Assembly: GCA_911728455.2 (NCBI GenBank)
Contig: OU452219.1
Span: 16,024,397 to 16,088,396 of the forward strand
DNA from: Marthasterias glacialis
Taxonomy: Eukaryota > Echinodermata > Asteroidea > Forcipulatida > Asteriidae
DNA length: 64,000 nt
Direction of reading: 5' to 3'
In this document: positions 33,270 through 43,320 of the stretch, piece after piece
Position numbering within the stretch: position 1 is the stretch's first letter
How the letters are laid out: each line of letters starts with the position of its first letter
The notes under the pieces: model-generated
Database searches by the model: none
What the model saw: only the letters and a program-made list of their open reading frames with translations
What the model was told of the DNA's origin: nothing
Translations under genes and position numbers: made by a program

Positions 33270-36200
33270 ATGCTTCAATTTGTGTACTCCAGTGAAGACT
33301 TACTTGAGCAGACCCCAACACCAGACGATCATGGCAAAGTACAACTTAGTAAGGTGCGACTGTAGGACTGATCCTTTTTTTCATGTACAAGCGACGCGGT
33401 ACTAGACAAACATTTACGCATGGCCCTTGTAACTTCAAAGGTGGTGACCAAAAGCTATGATTATCGAAGCTATACCAATCCTACTGTTTAACTCTTAGTC
33501 AAGAGAAAGGCATAATTTAAGAACTAATTCAAAATAACCTTGAAAACAAAATCTTTACAAAACAACTGAATATTTCACTGGTTGGTTGGATGTTCATAAA
33601 GTTATATAAGAAAAGAATGTGTACAAAACCATGCGACACAGCCTGACTAGAAGCTTTTTTGACCATTGAGACAATGGTGCTGACCAATCATATTGCACTG
33701 GTCACTCATCAATTTACACAGCACAGCAAGCATTTTCTAAGTGGACATTCGTATGCAATTTACCCGTAGAGATTTGTGCCCATGGCGGGTCAGCGGAGTT
33801 ACATGTGTGACATAGCAAGTGCTCCCTGTCAGATCTTATAGGTTACACCCTTATGTTCCAACACCCCTACAAATGTATTGTTCCTAACCCTAACTCTAGC
33901 GTGAAGACTACAAGGGGTTATCGGAAAATAGAGTTGTCCGAACAGAGGGGTGTCTGAACACAGAGGAGTCACCGTTCTTATTTAAAGGCATTGCATTCGT
34001 TTGGTAATGACTCTGAAAATTTTTGGCAATAAAAACTTACTTGGTAAGAAGTACAGCAGCTTTGGATAGTATAATGCATTTTGAGAAACGTTTCACTTCG
34101 AAGTACTGCAGTTATGGAGAAATATATCACTTTTTATCACCCAAAAATTTGAATCTGAGAAGCGTTATGGCCAAAACGCTTCTCAGAATGTGTATTCCAA
34201 TGACGGATACTTCTTCTGCGTGAACACAACCGCTCCAGATTTTTGGTGATATCTCAAAAACGCTGCCACCTTTTGAAATGAAATTTACACAGGTTAGTTT
34301 TATGGTATATATCTACAATTATATAGCATTAAGGCAAACGTACGGTTCAAAAAACCAAACGTATACTTTGCCTTTAAAGTATAATTTTATGGTTGGATGG
34401 TGTGTTTATTGAAAACTACAGGAATGGATTAGTTGCAATAATCATAACCCTCATTCCAATATCTGGAGGAAAGTTAAGATCATCCCAACTTGGGACAGAA
34501 AAATGAACTGGAGGTGATTACAAGTACATGTACTCATATGTACAGTTTGGGATACTGCACAAGCGCAAGGGAAAAAAGGAACGATGTACAAAGCATGGAA
34601 AACCATGAACTTATTATGTTTGTATTTTATTTATTTCATCTGAAGTTTGATGAAGTACTACGTTCAACATGGGATGAAGCAATGGAGAACGGATACTTCC
34701 GTTACCAGTTAGATGAGTTCCAAACGAGAATCTTGCCTGGTCCCCTGCAATGTGTTGCACAGGTAAATACTATAGTCTATGTAGAAACGAGTGACCAGGC
34801 TGGGTGAATCTTAAAGATTTGAACTTATGCGGAAGCTTGAATTACAATTAAATGTTTGAAAGGCCCTATTCAGTGGCTCAGCTTATCGACTGAATTCTGA
34901 ACTTAAAACCCCCATTAGGCACGCTTACTGGGTTGGCTCCAAATTTCTGCACTAGCTGTGTAAGCAAGGAATGCTTAAAAACATGAGGTATGCATGCGCA
35001 CAAGATTAGTGTGATAGGCTTGAGTTAAACATATAATTTTCTGAGATCTTAAGTGCCGATTCTTCACTTGCAATAAAGCAGAAGGCCTAGGTTTTGTTTT
35101 GGCTTATTGAGGTTAATTTTGATACTGTGAATGCACATGACAGAATGAAATATATTTATAATGTCGCTTGTTGAAACCACTGAAGTGTTGGTAGTTAAAC
35201 TACCTCATTATATGTATCATTTTTTTACCCATAAAGTAAAAACCATTTGCAGAGTTTCTCGCTCTTTGTCTTAAATCTTTTTCTCTACCAGCAACCCCAA
35301 ATCACTCTGAAAGATTTTTAAATTCCTATTTTTTATTCGTTTATTGTTGATTCCATGTTAAGTTGAACATCAAAAGAGCTTTGCAAAGGAGGCCTGCTCA
35401 GAATGTTCTACACATCAACCAGCCATTTAATCCTGACCTGTTTAACTTCACAAAGGTCAAGACTGAGGAGGTCAGTATTGGTATCAGGTCATTGTGGGTT
35501 GGTAAGTTGAGGTGGGGTAAATTAGATTGGGTAGGCTAGGTTGAGGTGGGCTGAATGAGATGGGCTAGGTTGGGTTGAGGGGGGGGGGGGCTGATCGAAA
35601 TGGGCTAGGCTGGGATGAGGTGGGAACAAGATGGGCTAGGCTGGGTTCATGTGGAGTGAATGAGATGAGCTAGGTTGGGTTAAGATGGGCTAGACTGGGT
35701 TGAGATGGACTGGATAGATGCGGGGAAATGAGATGTGCTAGGCTGGGTTGAGGTGGGCTTAAGGGTAGGTGGAATGGGTTGAATAGATTTTGCTTGACTG
35801 GATTTTATTTGTCTTGGTTTAACCATTGAGGTAGACTAGACCATGATTAGCTGGGTTTTACATGGTTTCATCAAGCTGTTTAGTCTTGTTCATTCCCCTA
35901 TCACAATCAGTACTATACGCATGTGATCGTAAAATCACAAACTAACGAATGCCAGTGGGTGCTGTTACGAAAACCTGACTTATCCACTAACTACTGTCAC
36001 CACTATCATTGGAATCGTCAGGCCTTGTTTACTTGATGCCAACAACAGAACAACTAAAATGTATTCAGCTGAAATATTGCTAAGCTGGTTTTTTACTAGG
36101 CAAGCTTAAAATCAAAATAAATAGCAGAGCACCAGCCATGACAATTTGAATTACGTGTACATGCCATTTTGGCTGGTTGTCAGTTTCATGCTTTGGCAAG

Positions 36201-39200
36201 ATGTTTCAATGCTAAGCAAATTTTGGATTGGATGAAGACTTGTTTAGCCTATAGGACCTGACAAGATCAGAGCTTCCCCATGCAGAATTAACTTGAACTA
36301 TTCTTTCCTTCAAAAGTTTTGACACAATTGTTGTCCTTGTCTAGATTCTATTTGAATTACAGCCACAGCGTAATGGAAACGACAGCGCAATGACAAAGGA
36401 TACCCAAAAGAACGATCACAATGCTATAATAATCAATGTCAGCCCATTGGAACACTGCCACGTCTTGATTGTGCCAAAACGATTCGAGTGCCGAGCACAA
36501 GTAAGAGTTCAACTTTCTTTTCAATCATGTCAAACACTGAATGCCTTTGAGAAAAGGTACAGCATAATTTTGCTGTTACTTGTATCAAAGATGTTAGAAA
36601 CACAAGATAGGACACTTGTGCCGGTTTTTACCTACCAACCGCGTGATGGCGCCCTTCCGCATGTGTCAATTTTGCTAGGATATTGGCACAATTTATTGCC
36701 GAAAACCAAATTTTCAATCTACCTTCACCTTTTTTAGTTGGTACGATCGTTTGGCCTAAGATATTCCATTTAGTAGGCCCTACTTATCGAACAACGATCT
36801 ATGGTTTTATCTACCAAATGACAGCGGGCGCCCCAATTTTGCGTTCCATGTTTTTGAATAGAGTGTCCTATCTTGGTTTTGTAGTATCTTTGCATGTCTT
36901 CTTTAAAGGGATACTACATGATTGGTTTTGGAAAACAAACTCATAACCATTCTCTAGTTTTTCAATAAACTCAACAAAAACAACTAAGCTGTGAAATTGT
37001 GTCATGTTTTAGTGAAATTAACAAAAAATTGTTGATGGATTTTATTTGTCAGAGATTCTGTGCATGTTCATATTGGGCTTATTTCAATCGCTGTATTGAA
37101 ACAAACAACAGCGATTTTTGAAGTATTTAAACAGGACAATTATTTTTTCAACTTTGACAGTATTTTAGACAGAAACACTTCTCTGGAGGGTTGGTACTGG
37201 TACGAAATTTACAGTCGGTGAGCTTTCAGGTTGAAACTTATTAAAACATTTTACGATTAACTCTTTCACTGCAGTGTGTTGCTCACAGTGTGTTGCTCAC
37301 AATTGCTTCACGTGCCGAAAAAGCCGCTGCCAGTGACTCAAAATCAACAGATTATAATTTTTTTTGTCACAGCTGCACTTTAAATTCCGTACAGAAATAG
37401 TTAATAACCAATCCTTAACAGCAGTGTAGCCAGGATTTTTCCACAAGGGGATGAGGGACATTGCTTTTCAGGGGGGACGTGCCCCCAGGCCCCCCCCCCC
37501 TTTGGCTACACCACTGATCCTTAAGTTCTTTGTCTAACAAATTGAAGACTAAATGTTACCAGTTTTTGATTTGTTATCTCTGATGTTTTGTTATTTTGTC
37601 TGCAGGCTCTTTCAGAAGATGCCATACATTTAGCCTTGGACACTATTTTATTGAGTTCTCAAAAGTGAGTGTCATTACTTGACCTTAAATAAGTGCTTAT
37701 GCTCTACAAGAGATAAATAATATACTGATCAACACTTTACAAGCAGTCAGTAGTTTCATTGCCTCACCTTTTGCATTAAGTCTTCACAAGTACTGTCATT
37801 TAGGCCTTAGAACTGATATTATTGGGTGTCCGATTGGTCTGAGTGGTCTAGTGCTCTGGGACCAATTTCATAGAGCTGCTTAAGCACAACCAGTAGCTAA
37901 GCACAATGAAATTATGCTTACCAGAATAAGGTTACCAGCCAAAATACCATTCGGCATAAACCATTTGTGACAGGTGTTCTGCTTATTTTTGCCCAGCAGA
38001 AAATTGTTCAAGCAATTGCTGCTTAAGCAGCTCTATGAAATTGGGCCCTGGTGGCAATTGGCAAAGTCGTAGGGTGTGTGTTCAAATCTCCAATCCCAGT
38101 CATGACCCTTGTGTCCTTGAGCAAGACACTTAATGGAGTGCTGTGGCCGAGTGGTTAGTCCGCCAAACTTAAGTTCTGTAGTTTGTAGAATAAGGGTTGG
38201 AATTCGACCTGGCCAGTTGCGACAGTTGTGTTCTTGAGCAAGACACTTTACCATAATTTCTTTGTCCTTCGGATGGGATGTAAGCTGTAGGTCCCGTGTA
38301 CTAGGATGGGTAGTGCACATTACAGAACCCAGAACACTTATCGTGGAAGAGTAGGGGTTTACCCCGGTGTTTCTGGTTCAGATAGCAAGCATTATTATCT
38401 ACAGATTTTGTTGGGCTTCCGAGCTACAGTGATTAAGTTCGCTTTTGAGGCATCCTTGGTTTCATTACCAGAAATTAATAATAATTAACTAAATTTGCTT
38501 TTCTTCACCTAGGAGTAAATGGGTACCTTTGAGGACTGATATGGTTCATGTGATTGATTTATCTCAGTGCGCTACATACTTGTCAGCACAGGTCGTATAC
38601 TTCCCAGGGAGATGAAATGGCTGAAGAAATTAAAAATATATACTATTACCCCCATCACTCAGTGAGTGATGGGGGTAATGATATCAGTGGGCCATAAAAG
38701 TCAAAATTTGTGAATACAGGCACTAAAACAAAGTTAATCTTTATTTTTATTACCTATGGTTTATTTACTGCTTGGAATATAAGTGCAATTTATAAAATTA
38801 ATTTTTCAACATGTTTTGTTTTGTACAGAAGTTTTCATGTTGGTTTCAACAGTCTATGTGGATTAGCATCAGTAAATCACCAACATTTTCATGGATACAA
38901 CTTGGAATACACAATTCCAATTCAAACAACGGTACATTTAAATTTGTATATGAAATTTACGTGTTTTAAATTGTTTGTTGACAATAGTTATTAGTTATTT
39001 TTTTATTATAAGTTAAAGGTTTACATTTGCAAGAAATTTATCTTCATTTTCCAAGTTGAACCCCATCCCTCAAATTAAGCAGACATTTTCTGTTCAATCA
39101 AAGTAGACTCTGTGTTTACGCTGCAAAGGATATCAACATTTTGACCTTTCCATGTCAAAGTCTTACTGGCTTATTGTATTGTGAATCAACCGTTGTGAAC

Positions 39201-42200
39201 CTTGCCAACTCTGCTCAAAATGCTGTCAGAGTAGAGTACTATGATGATAGACAATTAGATAGTATTGTGATATTGACTGCTTTATCTCGTGGCATATCCC
39301 CAAAGCAGCCTAATTTCCTGAGGCGAGGCTAAATGAAAATAGGCTGCTCCAGGGATCATCGAAGATGACTATTTTTACTACCCCATGACATAAAGCTGTC
39401 AGTATTTGTTTTATAGCACCTCTTCCGTTGATTCTATCGGTATACTTTAACTCTTTCACTACGGAATAAAAATACAGCTGTGATGGAATTGTTTAATATT
39501 TTGTTTATTTCGAGCTGCTGGCAGCGGCTCTCCGGCGTATGAACTAATTTACCGAGCCGCTGTGAGCGGCGCGCCGTAGTGAAAGAGTTAAGAAAATTAG
39601 TTTACAAAGCACCTATATTCATGAAAACTTCAACACTGCATAATACCAAGTTTTGACAAAATAAAAGGGGTACCATACTGCTATTATTGCCTTCGTTCCC
39701 ATACCAATTTAAATTGCACACATTGTTTCATTACACCAGGTTTGAGGTTGTTACACAGATCAACCAAGTCAATACTTGAAGTTAATGCAGTCTAGGGTAT
39801 CCAATCACTAGTTATTGGTTGCGAGGCTATCATTGAATAGTTCGTTTGGTCGATAAGAGTAAAAATACAAAACACCATTTGACACGCTCTCAGCCAATCA
39901 ACAGATAGAATCAGCGGAATAGGTTTAATAATATTATTTAGTTTGAGTAGAAATATGTGACTTGTAACTAATGTTCTCATAATGCAAGAGAAACCAAATT
40001 TTCGGTCAATTCTTCTATTGATGTACATGTATCATCCTTTTTGAATTTGGTGCTAACATTTGTTTTACTCTGAAGGCGGCAAGGCATGTGATTGGAGTAT
40101 GCTTTGAGCTTGCTGATTGGCCAGTCCGAGGGTTTATATTCCAATTGAAAGGCTCAACTGTGGAAGAAACTGCAAGGTACTATTTGCTGTTGTATTGATT
40201 AAAAAATATGTCTTATGTAACCCTATCTATAGACCACGTCACTCGTGGTGATTGTACCACGTTCACTATTCTTGGTTGTTGACAGGTAATGCTCATAAAC
40301 GCTGCGCACTACACAAAATAACGCACAGGGACATTGACTACCAAAATGTCATAAATAAGATTATTGTGATGATGATGTCGGGTGTAAATCGTGGACTTTC
40401 TGCTGGCACAATTTATACACGGATCAAAGGAGAAAGCAGACAACTTCATTTGTATCAATTTTTACATGAGTAACGGAGGTACATCACAAACTTTTTCAGC
40501 TGTTAGTATTATGGATACCAAGTGCGCCCTCGTTGTTTATGAGAATGATTCATTTTTTCTAACTTGAATATTTTAATGAAAACAAGTTTGTGTGTGGGCG
40601 ACTTTTGAGCATCTTCTTTGCCTGTTTGGCTCTCGGCCAAGAGAGAGCCCAATATATTTTCTGTTGTCTTCTCATGCTCCTAATTTTATATTGTATGTAA
40701 TAAATAAGTGCATATTTATAGTTGAGATGTCATGCATACTTTTTTGCTGTGAAATGCTCGTCCGCTTTTATCAGTGGATGGTTTCTCCTTCCTCACCCCC
40801 CCCCCCCCCCCCCCCCATGCCCCTCATATGATGGGGATGTATCACTTTATTAAAATACTTGAATTTTATTTTATGTATTTTGTATCTTCAAATGATATTT
40901 CTTTTTATTTTAACATTATTTCAGATGGATATGTTTTTGTGGAGAATTGATACATGTACTCATATGAACTTTATTTATTTAACCAGTGAGTTTTCAGAGT
41001 AAACTAGTCATTTATTTCCCGTGATAATTACCAACCCTGTGCATGTACATTGTTATTAATTGAATTTAGTGAAATTCCCTGAGATAGATATATATTTTTT
41101 TGTAAGAATCGCAGAACACAAAATTGAAATGATGAAAGTTTTTTTTTTTCTTCTTGGCAGCTCTGTGTACAAAGTGGCATCTGTTCTCCAGCGGAAGGAA
41201 ATCGCTCATAATTTATTCATGACAAGGGGAGATGAACTGTGTCCTGATGGACCAATCACAGAGCAGACAGTAAGAATCATACTCTGGCCAAGACACTCAT
41301 TTGTGGGTAAGTCATCCCTTCAGATCTTGATCTCAAGACATACAGCCACCTGGGCTGGGGGAGTTGTTAATTGAATTTCATCTAATATTTTGTCCTCTGT
41401 TGTCATTTGGAGCCCCTTTATTGCAAATGAAGCACCTAAGGAACTATAACAAAAGTTTGTCCTAAATGAAATTCAGTGAGCGAACTGTGTCTCCCCCCCC
41501 CCCATGGAATCACGTTGAGGTGACAAAGCGTGGATTTATATTTAGGATTTCATCCACCTATAATGGGTTCCATGGAACTTGTGATGTTTTTGGGGCGCTT
41601 TTACTCAACTCATTCTGTAATCAGATTTCACTTTAGCCTTTCCCAATACCTGTTACTGTTATTATTATTATTTATTTATTTATGTATTTATGTTTGTGTA
41701 TTTGTGTTTATGATATTTTTCCAGAATTCATTCCGTAATCAGATTTCACTTTAGCCATTACCAATACCTGATATTGTTATTATTATTTATTTATGTATTT
41801 ATTTTTATGTATTTGTGTTTATATTTTTCCAGAACTCATTCTGTAATCAGATTTCACTTTAGCCTTTACCAATACCTAATATTAATATTATTTATTTATT
41901 TATTTGTTTATTTTTATGTATTTGTGTTTATAATGTTTTTGCTTCTTTATTATTGTTCTCATGGTTGTATTTATTTATTTATTTATTTATTTATCTATTT
42001 ACTTATTTAATTATGTGCTAAAAGTACATAGCTGTGTATTTCCACTGTGTATTTTTACCTCCGAGATGGCGGTAGGATGATGTCAATACTTAAGATCTAT
42101 CCTGTTGGTAAGGGATGACGTTTTGGAGCCGAAAGTGCAGTGAAGCGAATGTTCATGTACATTGTATGTATACCGTTCGTTTACATTGCACTTGCGGCTC

Positions 42201-43320
42201 CAAAACGTCAGCACTTACCAACAGGATAAGCTTGAGGTTTCTAGACAGGGGCTTGAACCTGCAACTTTTGGTCTTTGACCTGCATTTTGAATCTACAGCA
42301 CTGATGCTCAGGGATGTCTCTTTGTGTTAATTTCAGGTGTAAGAAAAGACACTGTTGCTTTGAATCCAGCCGGCTTTAACGTTGCTCTGTGTGAACTAGC
42401 AGGTCACATTCCAATATTCAGTAAGTGATGACCATGTAGTTTTGTTTAATGAAGAATTATGCTGGGGTTGTATAGCGCACAACACTGGTGTAAGTGTTGA
42501 TTATGTAGTTATAATGTGTTATGGCGAGTTATACTGGGGGTGTATATCTGTGTATCATTGGTATCCTTTTGTCATTGGTTACCGAGCAGAATGACATAAA
42601 GCTCTGACACCCTTCTGCGGGCATGCCTACATGTATGTACGCCATAAAATGGCTACCTTTACCCACAATAATGCAAAACTCTAACATATATATTGCTACA
42701 GTTACTCTCAAGTTGTGCTTTTCCATTTGAATGCAGAATTTAATATTTACGCACCAATATATAACTGAGAAATGATCAAACTTTCCAATTCGGTTTTCGA
42801 CGAAACAGATTTTGCCCTTCTCTTACAACCTTATGCGGGGCACATTTGCTTTACATCGGGCGTCCTTGCTTTACTGCTTTACATCAGGCACTCTGTCTTT
42901 ACGTCGGGCACACAAAAAAACCATTATGAACAGAACAATTAGGAGTTTGTTGTATTTGGCAAACTAAAACATATGGTTCTTTGCAGACAAAGAGCTGGAT
43001 GATTGTTTTTAGAAATGTTAAGTAAATTAGTTCTGCACATGTGCATTGCATACAACATGACGACTGGACTTTATCTGTTGTGACACATAGCCTACATATT
43101 TTGCATACAAATATAGATGGGTTTTTGTATACTTAGATACTTCTGACTTTTTTTTTTTTTTGGTTAACGAAAGTCTTTCTTCTAATGTTTTGTTGAAGAT
43201 CAAGAGATGTTTGATTCAATGACAGAAGAAATGGCTATGGATGTTCTTAGGAAAAGATCTCTATCACCGGAAGAATTTGAAGCAGTAAAGGATGGAGTTA
43301 GGAAAGTATTTGGGGAATAA
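33270..43320 (+). CDS. GDPGP1: GDP-D-glucose phosphorylase 1, ten exons
   Basis: Exons 33270-33353, 34646-34762, 35363-35470, 36345-36500, 37606-37664, 38829-38931, 40076-40176, 41161-41306, 42337-42420 and 43199-43320 join with correct phase at all nine junctions and encode 359 residues, close to the vertebrate length of about 385. The family enzyme phosphorolyses GDP-D-glucose to glucose-1-phosphate and GDP in the cytosol, removing a mis-made sugar nucleotide. Diagnostic segments include FRYQLDEFQTRILPG (about 50-64), IINVSPLEHCHVLIVP (about 133-148), GFNSLCGLASVNHQHFHGY (180-198), KEIAHNLFMTRG and FNVALCELAGHIP. The last two match the C-terminal half of the family. The HIT-like histidine cluster N-H-Q-H-F-H is intact (His192, 194, 196), so the enzyme should be active. 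The start ATG follows a possible non-coding exon. Orthology is very likely. Confidence 0.95.
33982..34377. mobile_element. TTAA-bounded MITE, AAGGCA ends, in GDPGP1 intron 1
   Basis: TTAAAGGCATTGCATTCGTT at 33982 is the imperfect inverse of AACGTATACTTTGCCTTTAA ending at 34377. TTAA at both edges points to piggyBac-type insertion. The interior holds ACTTACTTGGTAAGAAGTAC, TAGTATAATGCATTTTGAGA and a perfect 12-bp hairpin (CTGAGAAGCGTT, 8-base loop) at 34155-34186. Non-coding. Confidence 0.8.
35497..35775 (+). repeat. G-rich minisatellite in GDPGP1 intron 3
   Basis: Imperfect units of about 35-40 bases built from GAGATGGGCTAGGTTGGGTT and GAGGTGGGCTGAA variants, with a run of about 12 G near 35580. 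The plus strand is almost free of C, so the array is strongly strand-asymmetric and rich in GGG runs that could form G-quadruplexes in the nascent RNA or displaced strand. Confidence 0.8.
36903..37220. repeat. Dispersed repeat, AAAGGGATACTACATGATTGG start
   Basis: TTTAAAGGGATACTACATGA at 36903 recurs as TTTTAAAGGGGTATTACATG near 47620. The following bodies at 37070-37210 and 50540-50690 share GGCTTATTT, TGAAACAA-CAA, GACAATT and GACAGAAACA elements. A diverged TTAA-type repeat is likely. Its exact ends are not resolved. Confidence 0.5.
37419..37516. mobile_element. 98-bp hAT-like MITE with 8-bp target duplication
   Basis: CAGCAGTGTAGCC at 37419 and GGCTACACCACTG ending at 37516 are inverted ends (11 of 13). 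Exact 8-bp direct repeats ATCCTTAA flank the element at 37411-37418 and 37517-37524, the hallmark of hAT insertion. The interior is a G/C-rich hairpin (GGGGGACGTGCCCCC). It is of the same type as 7128-7293. It lies in GDPGP1 intron 4. Confidence 0.85.
37830..38132 (+). repeat. tRNA-derived SINE split by a MITE
   Basis: The tRNA-like head begins at about 37830 (GATTGGTCTGAGTGGTCTAG), is cut at about 37855 by the 37858-38048 MITE and resumes at 38049 (TGGTGGCAATTGGCAAAGTC, B box GTGTTCAAATCTCC). It is followed by CCCTTGTGTCCTTGAGCAAG. Lies in GDPGP1 intron 5. Confidence 0.7.
37858..38048. mobile_element. 191-bp MITE, CAATTTCATAGAGCTGCTTA ends
   Basis: The left end (CAATTTCATAGAGCTGCTTA from 37863, with AGCA following) is the exact inverse of TGCTTAAGCAGCTCTATGAA and TTG (38020-38043). 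A short CTG or CTGG at both junctions (37856-37859 and 38047-38050) is a plausible 3-4 bp target duplication. It matches 32347-32537. It was inserted into an older SINE. Confidence 0.85.
38136..38475 (+). repeat. tRNA-derived SINE, same family as 3600-3917
   Basis: The head GTGGCCGAGTGGTTAGTCCG has a mutated B box (GGTTGGAATTCGACC). The body CCCGTGTACTAGGATGGGTA, GTTTACCCC-GTGTTTCTGG and GCTTCCGAGCTACAGTGATT ends with an AATAATAA tail. It directly follows another SINE. Confidence 0.8.
38642..38681. repeat. Perfect palindrome in GDPGP1 intron 5
   Basis: ATTACCCCCATCACTCA is followed by its exact inverse after at most one base (TGAGTGATGGGGGTAAT). A loopless 17-bp-arm palindrome is a cruciform candidate and may be the remnant of two facing MITE ends. 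Confidence 0.85.
39447..39591. mobile_element. 145-bp TTAA-bounded MITE, CTCTTTCACTACGG ends
   Basis: TTAACTCTTTCACTACGG at 39447 is the exact inverse of CCGTAGTGAAAGAGTTAA ending at 39591. TTAA flanks point to piggyBac-type insertion. The interior has paired GCTGGCAGCGGCTC and GAGCCGCTGTGAGCGGC segments. A single diverged end occurs at 37259 (TTAACTCTTTCACTGC). In GDPGP1 intron 6. Confidence 0.9.
40245..40445. repeat. Dispersed repeat shared with 46270-46440
   Basis: CATTGACTACCAAAATG(T/G)C, then AAGATTATTGTGATGATG and GCGTC/TGTCG elements are common to 40335-40385 and 46373-46420, with weaker similarity upstream (CTGCG, CACTACAC). The class is unknown. It lies in GDPGP1 intron 7. Confidence 0.6.
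41612..42005. repeat. Three-copy tandem repeat, about 107-118 bp
   Basis: Each unit starts TCATTC(T/C)GTAATCAGATTT (about 41612, 41730 and 41838), continues with ACTTTAGCC-TTACCAATACC and then a TTATTTATTTATG tract, ending in TTTTTCCAGAA. Length differences come from the TTTA microsatellite. In GDPGP1 intron 8. Confidence 0.85.
42092..42233. mobile_element. MITE with 50-bp inverted arms, GDPGP1 intron 8
   Basis: CTATCCTGTTGGTAAGGGAT, GACGTTTTGGAGCCGAAAGT and GCA on the left are the inverse of GCACTTGCGGCTCCAAAACG, TCAGCACTTACCAACAGGAT on the right. The loop is about 45 bp. Non-coding. The target duplication is not obvious. Confidence 0.85.

Noticed and set aside
41530..42010. Two hydrophobic open frames (74 and 78 codons)
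   Set aside because: Translation of a TTTA/TTATTTATG microsatellite and a 110-bp tandem repeat gives artificial membrane-like Leu/Phe/Tyr runs.
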